Positions 63,623 through 64,000 of a DNA stretch of 64,000 nucleotides are shown piece by piece. The position numbers were made by a program, and so were the translations under genes. The notes beneath the pieces are model-generated. The model did no database searches. It was not told the origin of the DNA and was given only the letters and a program-made list of their open reading frames with translations. This stretch comes from Rhodanobacter sp. (lineage in GTDB: Bacteria; Pseudomonadota; Gammaproteobacteria; Xanthomonadales; Rhodanobacteraceae), in NCBI GenBank assembly GCA_024711345.1, contig JANJTA010000004.1, positions 1 through 64,000 on the forward strand, in the 5' to 3' direction. How positions within the stretch are numbered: the first letter of the stretch is position 1; every line of letters begins with the position of its first letter.

Positions 63623-64000
63623 TTGAACGACCTGGTGCTTTGGCTCGACCAACTGCGCATGACCGACCTGGGCAAGGTCGGCGGCAAGAACGCCTCGCTT
63701 GGCGAGATGATCGGCAACCTCGCCAAGCTCGGCGTGTCGGTGCCCGGCGGCTTCGCCACCACCGCCAGCGCGTTCCAGCAGTACCTGGAAAAGAGCGGGC
63801 TGGCCAAGCGCATCCAGGAGCGGCTGGCGTCGCTCGACGTCGACGACGTCGACACCCTGGTAGCGGCCGGCAAGGAGATCCGCGGCTGGATCATCGACAC
63901 CGCTCTGCCGGCCGAACTCGAGCAGGCGATCCGCGCGGCCTACGCCAAGTTGTGCAAGGACGCCGGTGCCGACGACATCGCCGTGGCGGTGCGCTCCTCC
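63623..64000 (+). CDS. ppsA: Phosphoenolpyruvate synthase, 5' part (runs off the window)
   Basis: The first 126 residues of PEP synthase (pyruvate, water dikinase), which makes PEP from pyruvate and ATP for gluconeogenesis. The N-terminal ATP-grasp region is recognisable: LRMTDLGKVGGKNASLGEMIGNLAKLGVSVPGGFATTASAFQQYL, then IAVAVRSS at the window edge. The start is TTG at 63623, with a strong AAGGAG six bases upstream. The catalytic His and the PEP-binding domain lie outside the window. Activity would be controlled by PpsR encoded divergently. Confidence 0.97.
   Translation, partial: MNDLVLWLDQLRMTDLGKVGGKNASLGEMIGNLAKLGVSVPGGFATTASAFQQYLEKSGLAKRIQERLASLDVDDVDTLVAAGKEIRGWIIDTALPAELEQAIRAAYAKLCKDAGADDIAVAVRSS

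Overview
The window is a stretch of high-GC (roughly two thirds G+C) gammaproteobacterial chromosome. Several things point to the Xanthomonadales, most likely the Rhodanobacteraceae (Rhodanobacter/Dyella-like): the block era-rnc-DUF4845-lepB-lepA-degP-rseA-rpoE, a FabV-type enoyl reductase, the nagZ-hpt-mtnP salvage block, and GTAG-type REP palindromes like those of Stenotrophomonas and its relatives. The genus is inference; no rRNA or species marker is present.

Layout. Positions 1-24,600 are a patchwork of metabolic and envelope genes: an acetyl-CoA hydrolase/transferase, a cardiolipin-synthase-like phospholipase D, xseA, an AraC regulator divergent from a methyltransferase, an aldehyde dehydrogenase, a YdcF protein, an alpha/beta hydrolase, a three-domain GH18-NodB-GT2 membrane protein, a RhtA-like exporter, yehS, an ECF sigma factor with a membrane partner and yigZ, an ABC exporter, an alcohol dehydrogenase, a serine beta-lactamase-like hydrolase, and an isochorismatase/GlxA-regulator pair. 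Five paired REP palindromes sit at gene ends, and four gene stop codons lie inside them.

About 25,300-30,400 is an accessory island. From about 26.4 kb it is visibly lower in GC, and every gene is on the minus strand. In transcription order it holds an OLD-family ATPase/TOPRIM protein, a probable HEPN-like partner 10 bp downstream, a small membrane protein, a PIN/NYN-like protein, a 21-bp tandem repeat that may encode an acidic heptad-repeat protein, and a HigB-HigA toxin-antitoxin pair with a leaderless promoter. This is the best candidate for an uncharacterised defence module.

Positions 30,400-42,100 carry fabV, cutC, a Tat-exported N-acetylglucosaminyl-asparaginase, a cold-shock protein, the CYTH-nagZ-hpt-mtnP run (wall recycling and purine salvage), rlmD, a YdbL/YdbH pair for phospholipid transport to the outer membrane, and an orphan receiver-HPT protein. 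Positions 42,066-50,990 are the conserved core: recO, era, rnc, DUF4845, lepB, lepA, degP, rseA, rpoE, with a good sigma-E-type promoter upstream of rpoE. The last part holds a GGDEF-EAL protein with a small unknown partner, a FadJ-like beta-oxidation enzyme, DUF2058, slyX, ugd, an FKBP isomerase, a Kef-like antiporter, a tRNA-Ala/Glu/Asp operon with promoter and terminator, DUF1249, ppsR and the 5' end of ppsA, which runs off the window.
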